A DNA stretch of 64,000 bases from Trogon surrucura (lineage: Eukaryota > Chordata > Aves > Trogoniformes > Trogonidae). A program made the translations under genes and the position numbers. Positions 50,648 to 64,000 of this stretch are shown piece by piece. The stretch is from assembly GCA_020746105.1 (NCBI GenBank), contig CM036621.1, forward strand, positions 25,501,501-25,565,500, given 5' to 3'. A model generated the notes under the pieces. That model did not search any database. It had not been told where the DNA came from and was given only the letters and a program-made list of their open reading frames with translations. Numbering within the stretch: position 1 is the first letter of the stretch; the number at the start of each line of letters is the position of its first letter.

Positions 50648-53600
50648 AAAGCATGAAACACATCCATTCCCTTGCATTCACCTCCATTTCTGTGAGACGG
50701 TGACCTTCCCATATCTAGATATCAGAATTCTGTGACATGTTTTCTTGTACTCCAATTCTAGATGTCTCCCCCTAGCACAAGGCAGAACATTTTCCCTAAC
50801 ACATTATTGAGTTCTCCATAAATAACAATTCTGCTTAAACTGTACAGTATCAAAGGGTCACAAGTATTCCAGTTTTGAGTCTACATTTCTAACTGCACAG
50901 TTAGGTTGCCCTGTTGGAAGAGAACAGATTACTCTGTACCTTAGATCTGCTGCACTTTGTGGCACAGAAGTAGGAAGGCTGTAGCTGGGGAAAGGCAGGA
51001 AGCAAAGCACAGACAGAGCTAAACAAGAAGCAATGGAATATGCCCAGTGTATACATCAACTTGTACTTAGCTTTAAAATCCCACACCTCTTAAATATTTC
51101 TGTTTATAGCACGCACATTTTCTTCACACTATTTCCTTCACACCATGTGGGTTGACACAGTTGAAAAGTAGGCCATACAAGTTTTGCATGTATAGTGTAC
51201 TTCAAAAATCGTTCTGGCACTTTGTTTAAAGAGCCGGTTGTTCTCTGCTGGTCCTTGTGCAGCAAGATGTGTTCTGAATCTGTGATCTATTACATTTGAA
51301 CTTCCTGTTGGAAGATCACAATTAACCTTTGTTATGTGAAAACTGAACTTGTTTTTAAATCCTACAAACATTTTCAAAAAACATTAGATTTATGCTTATT
51401 TTTAATTTCTTCTGCCTACTGTACGTTCAGCTAAAATTCACTTAAATTTCCACTTCAAGTAATGAACTTCAGAGAACACGGATTATGTTTTTCCCTATAC
51501 CAAATCAAACTTCAATTTGAACCAACAGCTCATGCTCACTCAGCTTCATTATTCTATTTTTCAGTTGTATGACAACTTCAAGCTCTTTAGTTTTAATGAT
51601 CAACAGTGTCGCAGCACGCATTAGTGAGCTTTTTAATGTCAGTGCAGTATGAGCTTGAGAGCTCCTTTAGTTGCAATTTCATGGGCTCCACTTTATAATA
51701 CATCCATGCATATTCTTCTACACCATATAAAACAACTTGCTACTCATTACCAATCAACCAACAGTGAATTTCTTAATCAAATCCCTTATTTTTTTCAGTT
51801 AAATTATATCACATGATTTCACTGATGGTTTTGTATGATTTCCTGGTGTTACAATTTGTACAGACCAGTAGAGCTGGGCAATCTGACAATAAATGCAGAA
51901 AAGATACAGACAAAAAAAATTCAAGTTTGGATGCTGAAGATGATGTAAATTGTGCACATTCAGTAGTGTCAAAAAGACACTTACATGTTAAGTTCACAAA
52001 TATCTTAAAAAAATGGCGCACACAAATGGATAGAAAACAGAAAATATCATTCAACACCAAAAAACGAATGAAAAAATATTAGCATGCTATTTTTTTCCAC
52101 TTAAGAATAGAGACAGAGCTATCGACATTGTTCAATTCAGAAAGCTTATTTAAGTAAAAGCTCAAGGTAGATTATACAACACGAAGTATGGTCCTTTTGC
52201 ATTCATCAACCGGCTAAACTATTTTCTTTCAATATTTTTCCTTTAAAAAAATACACATTTGCTGCAATGAAAGTTACAAAAACCTGCATGCATTTTTCTG
52301 TTTTATTCAGAGTGGAAAATCAAGTCAAAGTATTATTTCAACCATTTTAAGAATATATTTGCCATTTTCTTCTATTTCAGAAAATTATTGTATTATAAGA
52401 TAAATGTTATTTGATAAGTAAGAAAATTATTTATTGCTTTGTACAATATCTAAAATAGTATCAAAAGCACCTTTAATTGCAGCAGCTCATCAGGTGTCAC
52501 AAAAATAACCTAGCCTGTTATCTTTTTCCATCAGTCTAATTATTCTTTTATGGCCTCTACTTTGAAACAAAGTGCAGCTGCTTAGTACAGCTAAAGTATT
52601 ATCCATCTCGAAATACATCTTTCTCTCAAGGGCCTTGCTGATTTATTAACTAGCAATAACTAACTTCCTTAGTGAGTTTCCAGCTTCGAAAGGAACTCAT
52701 TAAAATTCACGGTTTTAAGTGTTTACTGCTTTCTTCCCAAAGCAAACACTGGAAAGTGCTGTTGGGGAAGGAAAATAAATAAACTTTCCAAATAATCTTA
52801 TGAATAAGTAACAAAACAGAAAGTACATTAGCAGGGTTGGCTCATTGTTCTTAGCTCCAATATGGTGTCACAGCATAACAAGGCAATTAATGTATAATGC
52901 ATTAGTAGCAGTAGGATCACTTTCCGTTATGTGAATGAAACCTTATCTACATTCTGTTCCAGTGTTTGCCTTTTTATGAACTCTGCATACCTGGTACGGG
53001 GACAAAGAGAAACTAAATTTTGTTTGGTTTTGTCATGTTTGGAGTGACATTAAAGCTTCAGTTCCTTTGAGAGATCCAAACTGAGTTTAGACCAAATAAC
53101 CAGCACCATCTTTATTCTAATGTAATGCCCCTATTTAACTTATACACTAGCAAATAAACTTTCTAAACCTTAACGAAACTTTATAAAGCAAAAATATTTA
53201 CAGAATTTTACCATATAGCAACACAATTCACTTTCAGCAACTTTCTTGTCATCTTAAATTACATTCTGTGAGCTAAAGAGAAAGGACAGCCTGTTCTCTA
53301 TTGTCTCTTCCATTGATACTTTTCCTATCAGATTCTGTTCTCCTTTCTTTTGTTGCCTTACATTCTCCCACAGTTTTTCTACAGATATCTTCTTCTTCAT
53401 GAAAGATCTTCAGACTTTAGGTAAGGAAGTTTTGTGATCCATATCTATGGATGACTCTGAACAGGTATGCCTGGGCTGTTCGCCACGACAAGGGACAGCG
53501 TCTGGCTCTTCCAGTGCGGAAATTCTTACCTGGCTCCCTGCTTCCCCACTGCCTGTAAACAGGCCATAACTGCTAGTGGCAAATGTGCTTATTCCACAGT

Positions 53601-56120
53601 AATTTTTTGGGTAAAGATACTTATCTGAGCCATGAATCAGTGACTGTACACAGATAGATACTAGCCCTGGACTGAGAAGCAGTAAATTTCTGGAGCACAT
53701 GCATGGCTATGCGAAGTCGGCCCTTCTGTAGCACACAGGGCTAAGAGAAACACAGTTAGGAAAGCAGGATCTGAATGCATAGATGTAGTGAAATAGGGAA
53801 AGTTAAGGAAGGAAATCCAGGTGTGCTTTAGCTGAAAGAGTAGTTTAGGGTCATAACTGAAGGATGCAATATACAGAGATATGCTGTAAGATGAGGAAAA
53901 TAGGTGAGTCCACTACTAGTTTGTGGGAGAAAAGTATGAGTGAGAGGACAAGATGGTCTCTGAAAATGGCATTTGATAATCCTTGTTTGAAACTATTCTG
54001 ATATCCAGCAAGTCAAGGTGCCAAGTCTCCTGCTCTTCAGCCATCATTAGCTGTGCTAAAATGACCTTCTCAGATGAACTACTTCTTTATTATCTGTTAC
54101 AGTGCTTTCCAATAAAACTTAATAGCAGGAAGTCCACAAAATTAACAACAAAATCAATAGCCCAACAAAGCAAACAAGCTAAAAGTGAATGGAATGACTA
54201 ATAAATGAGTTGGGAAAGTGGAATGATAAGTATCTGGGATAGGACGTATCACATGAGAGTTGGAGATCTGGATGATCCTTAAAACATTTGGATTACCTTA
54301 GATATATCCTGACCTAAGAACAGTAGAACTTCCACTTTTCAAAAAGTAAACAGCTGACAGCCTACTCAAAAGAAGAGTCTTTACTACAATCTAAGCACAG
54401 CCTTTTCTAGTTCATCCTAATTTAAACAACCTAAGCTCTGTGCAGGGCTGGCTGAATAGATAGGACTTGGCATTTCACTCTTACTCATAATACTAGAAGA
54501 AAAGGATTATTTTATTGAAGATACAAAGCAAATCTTATATGAGAGAGAAGGAGTGTATTTCTATTCATTTTTAAAAGGTAGAACAGACTGCGAACTTTGA
54601 CAGATACTTGATTTGCAAGGTATTAAAGCCCAGACTAGTTTAAGACTTATGAGACAAAATTGCATTTTGAATTTTAAGCAGTCTGTTTCTCACGTGCTCT
54701 ACTCCTCCAAGGACAGACAGATTCTTTTGTACAGGCTCTGTCTTTCCAAGCCCTTGGGGAAGTTTATTGCTAATAAAGCCTGGCACCTCGTATGTGCTAA
54801 TATTTGGGTGTATATGACAGAATATCTCTGAAAAGTTTTTCATGCAAAATATTTTGTTAGCCTTAGCAAGAACAAAATAACTTTAGCTAGGTACCAACCG
54901 TGCATTCCCTTTCAGTTTTAGTAAACATCCTGCTCTGGAAAATTTTGATCTCTACTGTCTCCTGACAGACAGCAAAGTGTCACTTGAATTTGCAAATTTA
55001 ACTCTGGCAAGCAGACATGATGATAGGCACAGGATCCAATCTTCTATTTAGAGCAGGCAAAATCCACGTTTTAGCAGTAATGAGAAATAACACACTTTCT
55101 TTAAGGCAAATTTTACCTGCAGACCTGGGTTAATTGATTGTGAAGCAGTAAGGAGGCATTTCAATTTCTTTTACAGTAGATGCTGCATAAGAACTTGATT
55201 AAATGAAAGTTGTTTTTCTCTTATGGCACAGAGAGATCCAGTTACTTTAAAAGAAACTTCATGTAAGTGAGAACATCAGCATAACTTCCCTGGAGCATGT
55301 CTAAACCTCTCAAGCTCCCCAATATTTTGGCCTGAGAATTGGAGGATACAAAAATTTTACCATCATCTTTGTGTCAAAACATCTTCAAATGCTTTGCCAA
55401 ATCAGGTGTTTCTTTGTCAATAATTTCACACTAGTCAAAGACAACTACATTAGTATAGCTATTTTTTTTGTTACTATTAATTAACAGTAGACAGGAGTTT
55501 ATTTCAGATGTACTCTAATATCAGCCTTTAAAAAAATAAGACCCTAATTAGTAACAGCTAAGTAGGACATGGCAATTTTCAGGATATGTCAATAATCTAG
55601 ACCCTTTCCAAAGCCATATCCAAACCAATTTCATACAGCTAAGCTGCTTTATTCGATTTAGATAACAGCAGCTCCATGGCAGCATGGTACACCACACAAA
55701 AACTTCCTAAGAAACTAGATAAATAGTGAGGCATGTAACATACATTAAGCTCCACCTGTCCTTTCTATATTGCCAGAAATACCTCATCTGATTTTCACAA
55801 AATTAGCTTTGATAAACCAATATTAGCAATTACACTTTAAAGAAGAGATCTGATTCACTCTGCCTTGAAAATAACATCTGTGCTGTGCTAATAGATATGT
55901 GACATAGATGTAGAAGTAACATTCTATTGGTGTTATCCAAACTGAATAATGGCGATGCATCTCTGTGGGCTTACAAGGTAAATTAAAATCAATAAAGAGC
56001 GTTACCGAAAAAACTGCTGAACACTGTCACCCTTCTTATTAAATACCAAATTATACACCAAATTTGTAATTGAAAAAGAAAAGATTATTTGGAAGATACT
56101 GCATAATATTTCAGTGGGGA
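50648..56120. other. Intronic stretch, no gene seen
   Basis: AT-rich intron. A somewhat GC-richer patch at about 53450-53700 has no recognisable homology. No exon, RNA gene or repeat was identified. Confidence 0.5.
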
Positions 56121-56661
56121 TCACAGAATGTCAGGGATTGGAAGGGACCTCGAAAGATCATCAAGTCCATCCCCCTGCCAGAGCAGGAATGCCTAGATAA
56201 TGCTACATAGGAACGTGTCCAGGCAGGTCTTGAATGTCTCCAGAGAAGGAGACTCCACAACCTCTCTGGGCAGCCTGTTCCAGTGTTCCATCACCCTCAC
56301 TGAGAAGAAGTTTCTTCTCGAGTTTAAGCGGAACCTCTTATGTTCCAGTTTCAGCCCATTACCCCTTGTCCTGTCAGTGGTTGTCACTGAGAAGAGCCTG
56401 GCTCCATCTTCGTGACACTCACCCTTGATATATTTGTAAACATTAATGAGGTCACCCCTCAGTCTCCTCTTCTCCAAACTAAAGAGCCCCAGCTCCCTCA
56501 GTCTTTCCTCATAAGGGAGATGCTCCACTCCCTTAATCATCCTAGTTGCCCTGTGCTGGACTCTCTCCAGCAGTTCCCTGTCTTTCTTGAACTGAGGGGC
56601 CCAGAACTGGACACAATATTCCAGACGGGGTTTCACCAGGGCAGAGTAGAGGGGAAAGAGA
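56121..56661 (-). mobile_element. Young CR1 copy, 5'-truncated
   Basis: It contains the last 150 codons or so of ORF2 in an open frame (stop TAG at 56195-56193), the 3' UTR and a single ATTCTGTG tail unit, in the same orientation as KCNMA1. It closely matches the copies at 43066 and in the long element. The open frame continues into host DNA to 56777, adding about 40 residues that are not CR1. Confidence 0.93.
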
Positions 56662-58650
56662 TAGGTGTATATGTGTTGTTTGCAACACAAACATACATGA
56701 AGTTCACACGAAAAGCTGTTGGACCTACATGAATATCCTACGTGGATGTTCGTTGCAAAGTTATACAGTTTTGTCACCCAAAATAGATTAAAAATATAAA
56801 TAATATAGACATGATAGTGAAAAATAAGGGTGTTTTTAGAAAAATGAAGATGCTACAGTATTTAGAACTTAGTATTAGCATGCCTGGATACATATCTGTA
56901 CCTCTAAGTACTGTAACATGAATGTGTCTTCCAAAATCTTAGTTCTAATCACAGACTTGTCTCCAGCATTTCTGTTCTATCGAAGAAGGCAATTTTTTTC
57001 ATCTCAAAGTGGAAAATATGTCTGCCATAAATCAACTAATATATTTGCAGCAATTCTTGATTGACATTGTTTTTACTCTAATTTAAATCTGCTTTGGTAA
57101 TCCATTTTACTACTTTTAAGGGGAGCTGTGGATATTCTAATTTTATGTGGTCTAATGACTTCCAGAGCAGAAGGAGAACAATTTTGATTCCAGAGGTTGT
57201 AGTACAATTGATGACATACAGCTTTGAGCCAGTCATGGTTTCCCATGTATGTCGTTCCTACCATTTTAAGTCTCATCTGTTTTAAAAAAGGATCTCTTTT
57301 TTGAGCTATTCATGCCACTGGAATGCAACAGAAATTCATCATATGAGTTTAAGAAATTCTTTATAATCAAGTTTAAAAAATATACTGTATAGTATTCTAC
57401 AGTGCAAAATACATACTCAGACCTAAATCACATGGTGATTAAGACATTAGCTAGCTAACAGGATTAACGAAGAGATTTACAGCCTTTCACTTAGAAGACA
57501 AAGTCTGACAATAAACAAAGCTATTGCATAAGAAGGATTCAAAGTATATTTCTCATTGAATATGCATTCCTCGTCTCCTTCCAGGGTATATATTACCTTC
57601 ACCTTTGCTAAAATTTTGAGAAGCTAAATATGAGGTTGAGGACTGAAATGTCTCTCTTGAAAAGAGTTTCTCCTGTACATCTGGAGAACCAGACAATCAC
57701 ATACCCTTAATTAGCTGCTTAGTTTCCAGGTGCTTCAATCTATTTCAATTTAAGGACCCTAGAAGAATAACACATAAACCCCAACTTCCAATATACTCAC
57801 AAGTATTACATTTTAAATATATTTTTTTTTAAAAGCTGTAAAATTTATTTGTGCATGTATTTCAAGAAAAATGTACTCTTGGAGACTTAGAGATCAATGA
57901 AATCAATGTCAATTTCTAAGCCTTTACTTCTCACCTTTATTGCTTTATTTTTTGCCAAGATTCAGCCAAACGTGCTTTCTTAACTGAGGTGACGCTTATG
58001 TTTTTATTGCTTTTTAAAGGAGTAAAAGAATAGTTGTAGAAGAAGGGTAAAAAATATGTCCCTACAGACAATATGATGTTGATTCTGTGTTTGCTTTAAT
58101 TGGCATCTCTTTTCTTCTGTGTTTTCTTCAAAACCTCCTGTGGCTTTTTTTCCACTCACCCTACTATGTTTCTCACTGACTTTTTTCCTCTGCCTCCAAC
58201 CCACACTTCAACTTCTGCCAAGAAACCATTAATTGTTGAGTCATATTTCCATACTCACAACATTTAACCAAGTTCAACAACTCATTCATCCATATTACAG
58301 CAAAGTAAATGAAGACAAAAATAAAACAACTACTTTGGAACAATGAAGCACCTTATCTTTCTAGAGTTTGCTAATTTCACTTGGTACATAAACATTCTGA
58401 GAGGATAAACATGCATTAATTAGGACAGTAATTCCCATCTAATCATGGCTAATTTTTTTGGTTGTGGATTTTTTAGACATTTACATTAAAAGGAACAGAA
58501 TATCTGCAAGAAGAATGACACAGGAGTGAATAGGCATCTTATTGCACTGTGCTTGCTTTTCAAACACTCAAATACTCTTTGAAATGACAAATTTAGGCCA
58601 TCTTAACACATCCACTGCGAGTCATTAAGAAAAAAATTTCCGTAAGAGGT
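56662..58650. other. Intronic stretch, no gene seen
   Basis: AT-rich intron; nothing recognised. Confidence 0.5.
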
Positions 58651-58760
58651 CAGTGCAACACTGCAACAGTTTTCCCAGAGAGATGGAATCTCTGTCCTTG
58701 ATGGCTTTTAAGACTTGGTTAAACAAAACCACAGCTGACCTACCTCTTTGGTAGTTCATC
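58651..58760 (+). mobile_element. Very old CR1 3' fragment
   Basis: The stretch ACACTGCAACAGTTTTCCCA, GAGAGATGGAATCTCTGTCC, TTGATGG and TTTTAAGACTTGG follows the CR1 ORF2-end pattern (ACTGGAACAGGTTGCCCAGAGAGG, GGAGTCTCC-TCCTTGGAGA, TTCAAGAC). It is strongly diverged and lacks a tail. Confidence 0.65.
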
Positions 58761-61700
58761 ACTGCGAGGATTCATTCATGCATAAACTTTACAAAGTTCT
58801 CTAAGTGATGTGTTAAAATGATCTGTTGGGGAATCCCTAACTGAAGGGGTATGAACAGCTCACAATGGTCAAAGTTAACCTGGAGAGTAAACTAAAGTCA
58901 ATTTTATTATGCAGTAGCAGTCTGCTTCTCTTTTACATCAGAGTTATGACACTACTGTAATTTACCAAAATTGCAAAATAAAAATACATGACAAACCAAA
59001 TTGCATAGTCTGTTAACTGCAGAATAGAATAGGTTTTTTTAGATAAGATTGTGAGGAAAAAAAAAAGTTACAAACCATAATAAGAAAATAATTACTTCTA
59101 TGTAAAAGTACACAAAACTAGCACATAGTTCACAACCTCAAGTTGAACCTTGAGTTCAAGAGAAGTATCAGTAAAATACAAACAGAAACTAAAATGATTG
59201 GAAAATAAGAAAAAAGAGCAAATTCAATTCATTGCACTGCAGATGAACTACAAAAAGAAACAAAAAATACAATTGCTAAAAATTAAGATTTAGGGGGTTT
59301 TATTGAAGTATTTTACTATATCCGTTTCAAGGTTATGATAGTAAGGTGTGTGGTTTGGTATTTTCAAATTGTATGGTGTTGCATCTCATAGTGATATTCC
59401 CTTAAAAACAAAGGGTTTGGTAGTTACAAATGATCACATACATCTATTTTATTTTTGGATAGTCTTCTCAGCTGGAGGCCCTAACATCTTTGCTGCAGTT
59501 CTTACAAATAGACCTTGACCTAAATATCCTGAGATTAGGGAAGCCCTTAAAGAGTTGCAGTTAAAAGCATTACCTGCAGAGGATTAGAGTAGACAAGTAG
59601 TCACGTTTCATACCAAACTATGACCTTCATCTAACACAAACGTCACATTTGTTTAGTAAAGGTAGCTCTACAAGGAAAACCGCACTCCTCTCAGCCAGTT
59701 TTCTCTAGATCACGTGGCTCAGCATATTTGATGTCATCCAGTAAGTGCCATATATAACAGAGACCTGTATTATGAAATTGTGCAATGCTCCATTCTACTG
59801 AATGAAAAGCTAGACAAACATTTAGGACAGTATATTCTCTCCTTAATGCACATGTAACTTCTGTCATTGCTAATGATACCTAATTACACTAATTAGTCTT
59901 ATTCAACACTTCCTATTCAACTTATTGATTACAATAGGACTTGTGTTTTAGTATGCAGCACTAACTAAAGCCCACAGAAAAGAAAACAATCACCTTATCT
60001 CCAGATCATTAGCTTTTTGTTCATCTTCCAGACAAACAGTGCTTTTTATTTAGAGGCTGGAAAATATAATTTGATCTAAACAAATTAGAAAACAAATTTA
60101 AATATAATTACATTTATTTCAATTTAATAATTTTCCTTTCTTTTTCTTGCTTAACATATACTGGTAAATGGAGTTGGGAAAATACCACATGTATTTTTCC
60201 ATGGATTAATTGCACCAGTCTTCTTCTGGAAGCCTGCACATAAAAGAGAAGCATAATCACCTTTCTTCGAATCAAGTTAATTTATCATGAAAAGCTGCAG
60301 AAAACAAAAAATCTTTTGATGGATAGCGGGTTAAATGGGGCACAGGGATAAATAAATTATAATGCATAGCACTGGTAAGACATAGAGGAAGAGAAGAAAA
60401 TAGTTTATGATTGAGAAATTATAAAGCTTTTCCCAGACTACACATTTCCCAATTGTATTACAGAAAGAAAAGCTACTACCACCATGAAATCACTTTGAAA
60501 ATGAAATTATTTTCTAAATAAGGCTGCTAAGCACTTGGCAATTTTAAAACTTACTCTTTTACTTATAGGCCATTCTACTTTATTTTAATGAGGCACTGAA
60601 AGTATTTGAAATGTCAACATTCTTCATAATGTTAGAAAGGAATAATGTATAATCAGTCAAATATTTTTCTGACCCGAGTTCTATCCAACTTCAAACACCT
60701 CTATACACTTAAGAAATACTTTCTTGGCTTGTTAAAGCTTTTACCACAGTCCCATGGTCATGGTAAACCACCCAACTAAACGCAAATATTCATGCCAAAC
60801 CCAGACCTGGCTTAAGCAGAAGCACCTTTATTAACACCAGTTACACTGTGTGTACTTCCACTATAGTGCTTTGGCTTTAGGAAAAAGCTTTAGGAATCTC
60901 CTATAATGAAAAGCTCTTACAACATTTTCATAAATTACCAGCATATTATAACATTTAAATAGCAAGCAGCATGACAACTAACCATATATCTTCTCCTTAG
61001 AACTGCAAGGACACTACAGTAAAGGCTTTCCTAGCAAGAATACGCTCCATATATTGCACGTAGACATCGGCGCCATCACTATGCTTGTTTATTTCTTGCT
61101 TTGTTATGTGGACTTCCTGCTAAGACTTCTACCAATTGCCTGAATTTCGAATATGACTGAGGGGAAAACACAAATCATATTTTTTTTAATTAATATATCT
61201 TTTTAGTATAATGCATTTTTTTTTTGCAATATACAGATGATATAAAATCAGTATTTTGCTTAGTTCTGCAACAGGTTCAAGCTAAAAATATCACATACAG
61301 ACTTGTAAGATTTTTGAAAAATAGCTTGGTGTGAGAAGAGCTTTCCCAACCAGTTCTCACAAACAGCAGATGATTCTCAGTCCTGCTTCAGGAATGGCAC
61401 TTAAAGCAATATGGCAGCATTGCCTGAGCAGCTGAATATTACACAATTATCCTTCATCTATGATTTTTTTTGCAGTCTCAGACAACCTCAGGTAGTCCTG
61501 AGGTAAACAAGAAAAAAATCATACCATTATTAGAATGATGGGTGTTTCAGAACATATTAATTAAGTAAAAAGCACCAATTATTATAATTGGCCTGAGGGA
61601 AAAGATAAAGTAAAGCCTAATTCTATAATCTGATTCCATTAAAATAACAAAATTAATTGAGGGGGCTAAACAGGGGAAGTATTGTTTTCTAGTAGAGTGA

Positions 61701-61879
61701 ACTTTATTTATGTTCTCAAAAAATCAGGCTCATTTTTATTGTGGCCTCCAGAAACACTACTCACGGTTAGAATCTTAGGTGGTTAAAAACAATATTATAT
61801 TACCAGGTTAAGACAGCAAAACATTAGTTAAGCAAGTACTGCATTTTCTGTAATTATTTTCATAACAAATGCACATACC
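58761..61879. other. Intronic stretch, no gene seen
   Basis: AT-rich intron with many A/T homopolymers; nothing recognised. Confidence 0.5.
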
Positions 61880-62190
61880 CTGCTGTGCTCTTTGCCTGAG
61901 CTTTGCAGCAGCTGAGCCTGTGCCTGACCACGTACCTTATGGACCCTGACCTGCAGATTTTACTCTTCCCAGCTTCACCTCAGATCTACTTCATAGCTTT
62001 TCTGGGAAACTGAACATTTGGCTGAATATGGTTACGGAGGCCAAATCTCTGTTGTTCTTGGGGCACTGTAGGATGATGCTCTGTCCGGTGAAGGCACAGC
62101 CCTTCCTGCCTGCCACCCTCAGCTCGTTTTCCCTGTAGGGAAGCAGCCATCCCTGTTACTCCTTGACACAAACCATCAAAGTGTAACAAA
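61880..62190. other. Unidentified GC-richer block
   Basis: About 300 bp stand out as GC-richer than the flanks, with motifs such as CTTTGCAGCAGCTGAGCCTG and TTATGGACCCTGACCTGCAG. The texture resembles decayed avian LTR sequence, but no diagnostic end or duplication was found. The 76-codon open frame inside it (61986-62216, minus) has no recognised domain. Confidence 0.3.
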
Positions 62191-64000
62191 CAAGATAGAA
62201 GGTAAAAGTTCTGCACCTAATGGGCACATACAGTGGGAAAAAAATGACTGACACGTGCCTCTCACAATCTGCAGTCCAACTCTGGTTCCGATATCAAAAG
62301 ATCTTATTGAACAGTAGATTTTAAATCCTTTAGAAAGTCCTATCTACAACTCCCACCTTCACTGATCTGGTAAATTGTGTATACGTAAGTATTTCTTGCT
62401 TCCTATCTATAAGGCATATCACTGAAGACTTTTTCTTAATAAGTACTATTCTGACCTGCAAGATCATCAAATTATTCTAACACAGATATTTTTTTTTTTA
62501 AATGAACTTTGTATATGCTCAGCCTGCATGTTCCCAGGCTTGGCAGTGCAGCAAAATCACAGAGCAGGAAAAATGTCAAAAAGAATACTAAAAGGAAGTC
62601 TCTACAGACTCTGCCTTAGAAGGTGAGAAACTTGACTGATTTCAGCTGAACTTCCAGGAACTTAGTAACACAGGAAGCCAAGTGAAATCTGTGCATGCAC
62701 AAAACACTATTTAGGAAGCATTTCTGCCAGTGTTGTCTTACTGGCTGTCGTACAGGTAAGCATGCTGTCATTTACACAGAGCACAGCAAAGACTTTGGAT
62801 TGCCTTCTCAAGCTATTTTACTCTTTTATACGAGTGAATATAGAAACAGCAGCAACTACTTTGCAAGTGTAAACTGAGAATTTGTTAAGCAAGACTGACT
62901 ATAGTAAGTACTTGAAACAAATTTGCTTTAAAAAATGTAACAAAACACCTGAATTTTATGCAGTACAAAGGCATTATTAATTTTCTTCAGAAAATATCCC
63001 TTAGGGCACAGATATCTTTTTCTTAGTGCCTTTTATATTTCCTCTTACCTTTCAGCCACTGAATATGTATTTCAATTTTTAAAATGCAACAAGCTAGCTT
63101 TTGAGTTTATTACATGACTGTGTGACGTGGTCAGCATTGCAAAACAAAGTATGGTAAACAAAGTAGAGTATTTTAAGATTACCCTTCCCAAATGCACAAG
63201 GCTTACAAGTCAGGTATCAATTATTAAAAACTCTGTTTTAAAATCAAATTTAGTGTTCTTTTTAGTCATTTTCTGGTGTGAATTATCTAGAGATCATGTT
63301 TTTAGGTTTGGTCCTGAGATTCTTCAAAATATCTTCAATTATCTTTAATGTCTTAAGAAAAAAAATATTTTTAGATGTGATAAAATTGTCATATTTGTAA
63401 CCCAGCTGTGGATGGCCTTTCCACAAATATGTAGTTAAGTAAAGCCTTGTTTAGTAAAGCATTCTGAGATGAATGCAATACATCATTCATGTATCCCAAA
63501 AGATTAGGTCTTGAAAGGTGAAAACAATACAATGATTTAAGGTCAACATGGAAAGCTCTAAAACATAGAGGGATTATTAGAGGCCAATAAAGCTGGATAA
63601 ACACATTCAATTTTTGGAGGCAGCAGAAGAACCAGAAACAGCAGAGCCATGTTATATTAGTTAGCAACAAAAACAGAATAGTCTTTGTCTTTAGTTTTGT
63701 TACCAGCAGTCAGCAAAATCCTTAGGACAATTTTTCTAATGTAATCCACAGTAAACTATTTAAATGATGTGTTCTCCATTTTTAAAAAGATATATTTTAT
63801 ATTATTTTAGTTCAAGACAAAATTTATAAATACATCAGCTCAGGTTCATTGTGTAATATACATTCTTTCACTGCATCTCTTTATAGAATAGACACATAGA
63901 GGTCAAGGACGTGGCTTACTTTTAAAATAAGTAATATCAAAACAAAATGCAACCAAGCTAGCCAAAGTGTCATGCTTTCAACAATGCAAATGACAAGATT
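62191..64000. other. Intronic stretch, no gene seen
   Basis: AT-rich intron up to the window end; nothing recognised. Confidence 0.5.

Larger units (their letters stand above)
30692..64000 (-). other. KCNMA1: KCNMA1 intron upstream of the S1 exon (partial)
   Basis: Everything right of the S1 exon is inferred to be the preceding intron; the upstream coding exon was not recognised. The DNA is AT-rich with scattered CR1 and LTR insertions. The density of long terminal repeats is higher here than in the left half of the window. Confidence 0.78.

Noticed and set aside
53410..53700. 96-codon minus-strand frame in a slightly GC-richer patch
   Set aside because: No recognisable domain, no convincing splice sites at either end, and no match to the expected KCNMA1 exons.
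1..64000. Other KCNMA1 coding exons (S0-S1 linker, S1-S2 and S2 exons)
   Set aside because: I scanned the minus strand for their conserved peptides and found none. They are presumed to lie beyond the window.

Overview
This window looks like intronic DNA from a bird, lying inside KCNMA1 (BK channel alpha subunit), which is transcribed on the minus strand. Two observations support this. First, a short exon at 30630-30691 (minus) has canonical splice sites and encodes the S1 transmembrane segment of KCNMA1. Second, the interspersed repeats are typically avian: CR1 LINEs with ATTCTATG/ATTCTGTG octamer tails, and ERVL/ERVK-type solo LTRs. The rest is AT-rich, full of homopolymers and mostly without long open frames, as expected of a very large intron. 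Several near-identical copies of one young CR1 subfamily suggest a lineage with recent CR1 activity, but I cannot name the species.

Layout. 1-30629 belongs to the intron downstream of the S1 exon. It holds an almost full-length CR1 (about 6856-11270, minus) with an intact 961-codon endonuclease/reverse transcriptase frame, several CR1 3' fragments (about 16360, 20273, 21352) and an unexplained GC-richer open frame at 5766-6098. 30692-64000 belongs to the intron upstream of the exon. It holds a MIR-like SINE relic (about 36964), a decayed ERVK-type LTR (about 37532), a well-formed candidate cryptic exon (42345-42524, minus), CR1 copies (43066, 44433, 48005, 56121, 58651) and two ERVL-type solo LTRs. 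One of these LTRs (46671-47853, minus) has a perfect 5-bp target duplication; the other (50052-50647, plus) is a shorter relative.

How the parts relate. KCNMA1 is the only host gene supported; its flanking exons were not found and probably lie outside the window. The most notable element is the long CR1. Its ORF1 has slipped frame in a homopolymer, which bypasses the ORF1 stop and joins ORF1 to ORF2 as one continuous frame of 1318 codons from the first ATG. ORF2 itself keeps its endonuclease and polymerase residues. No new gene system, CRISPR array, tRNA or rRNA was seen.
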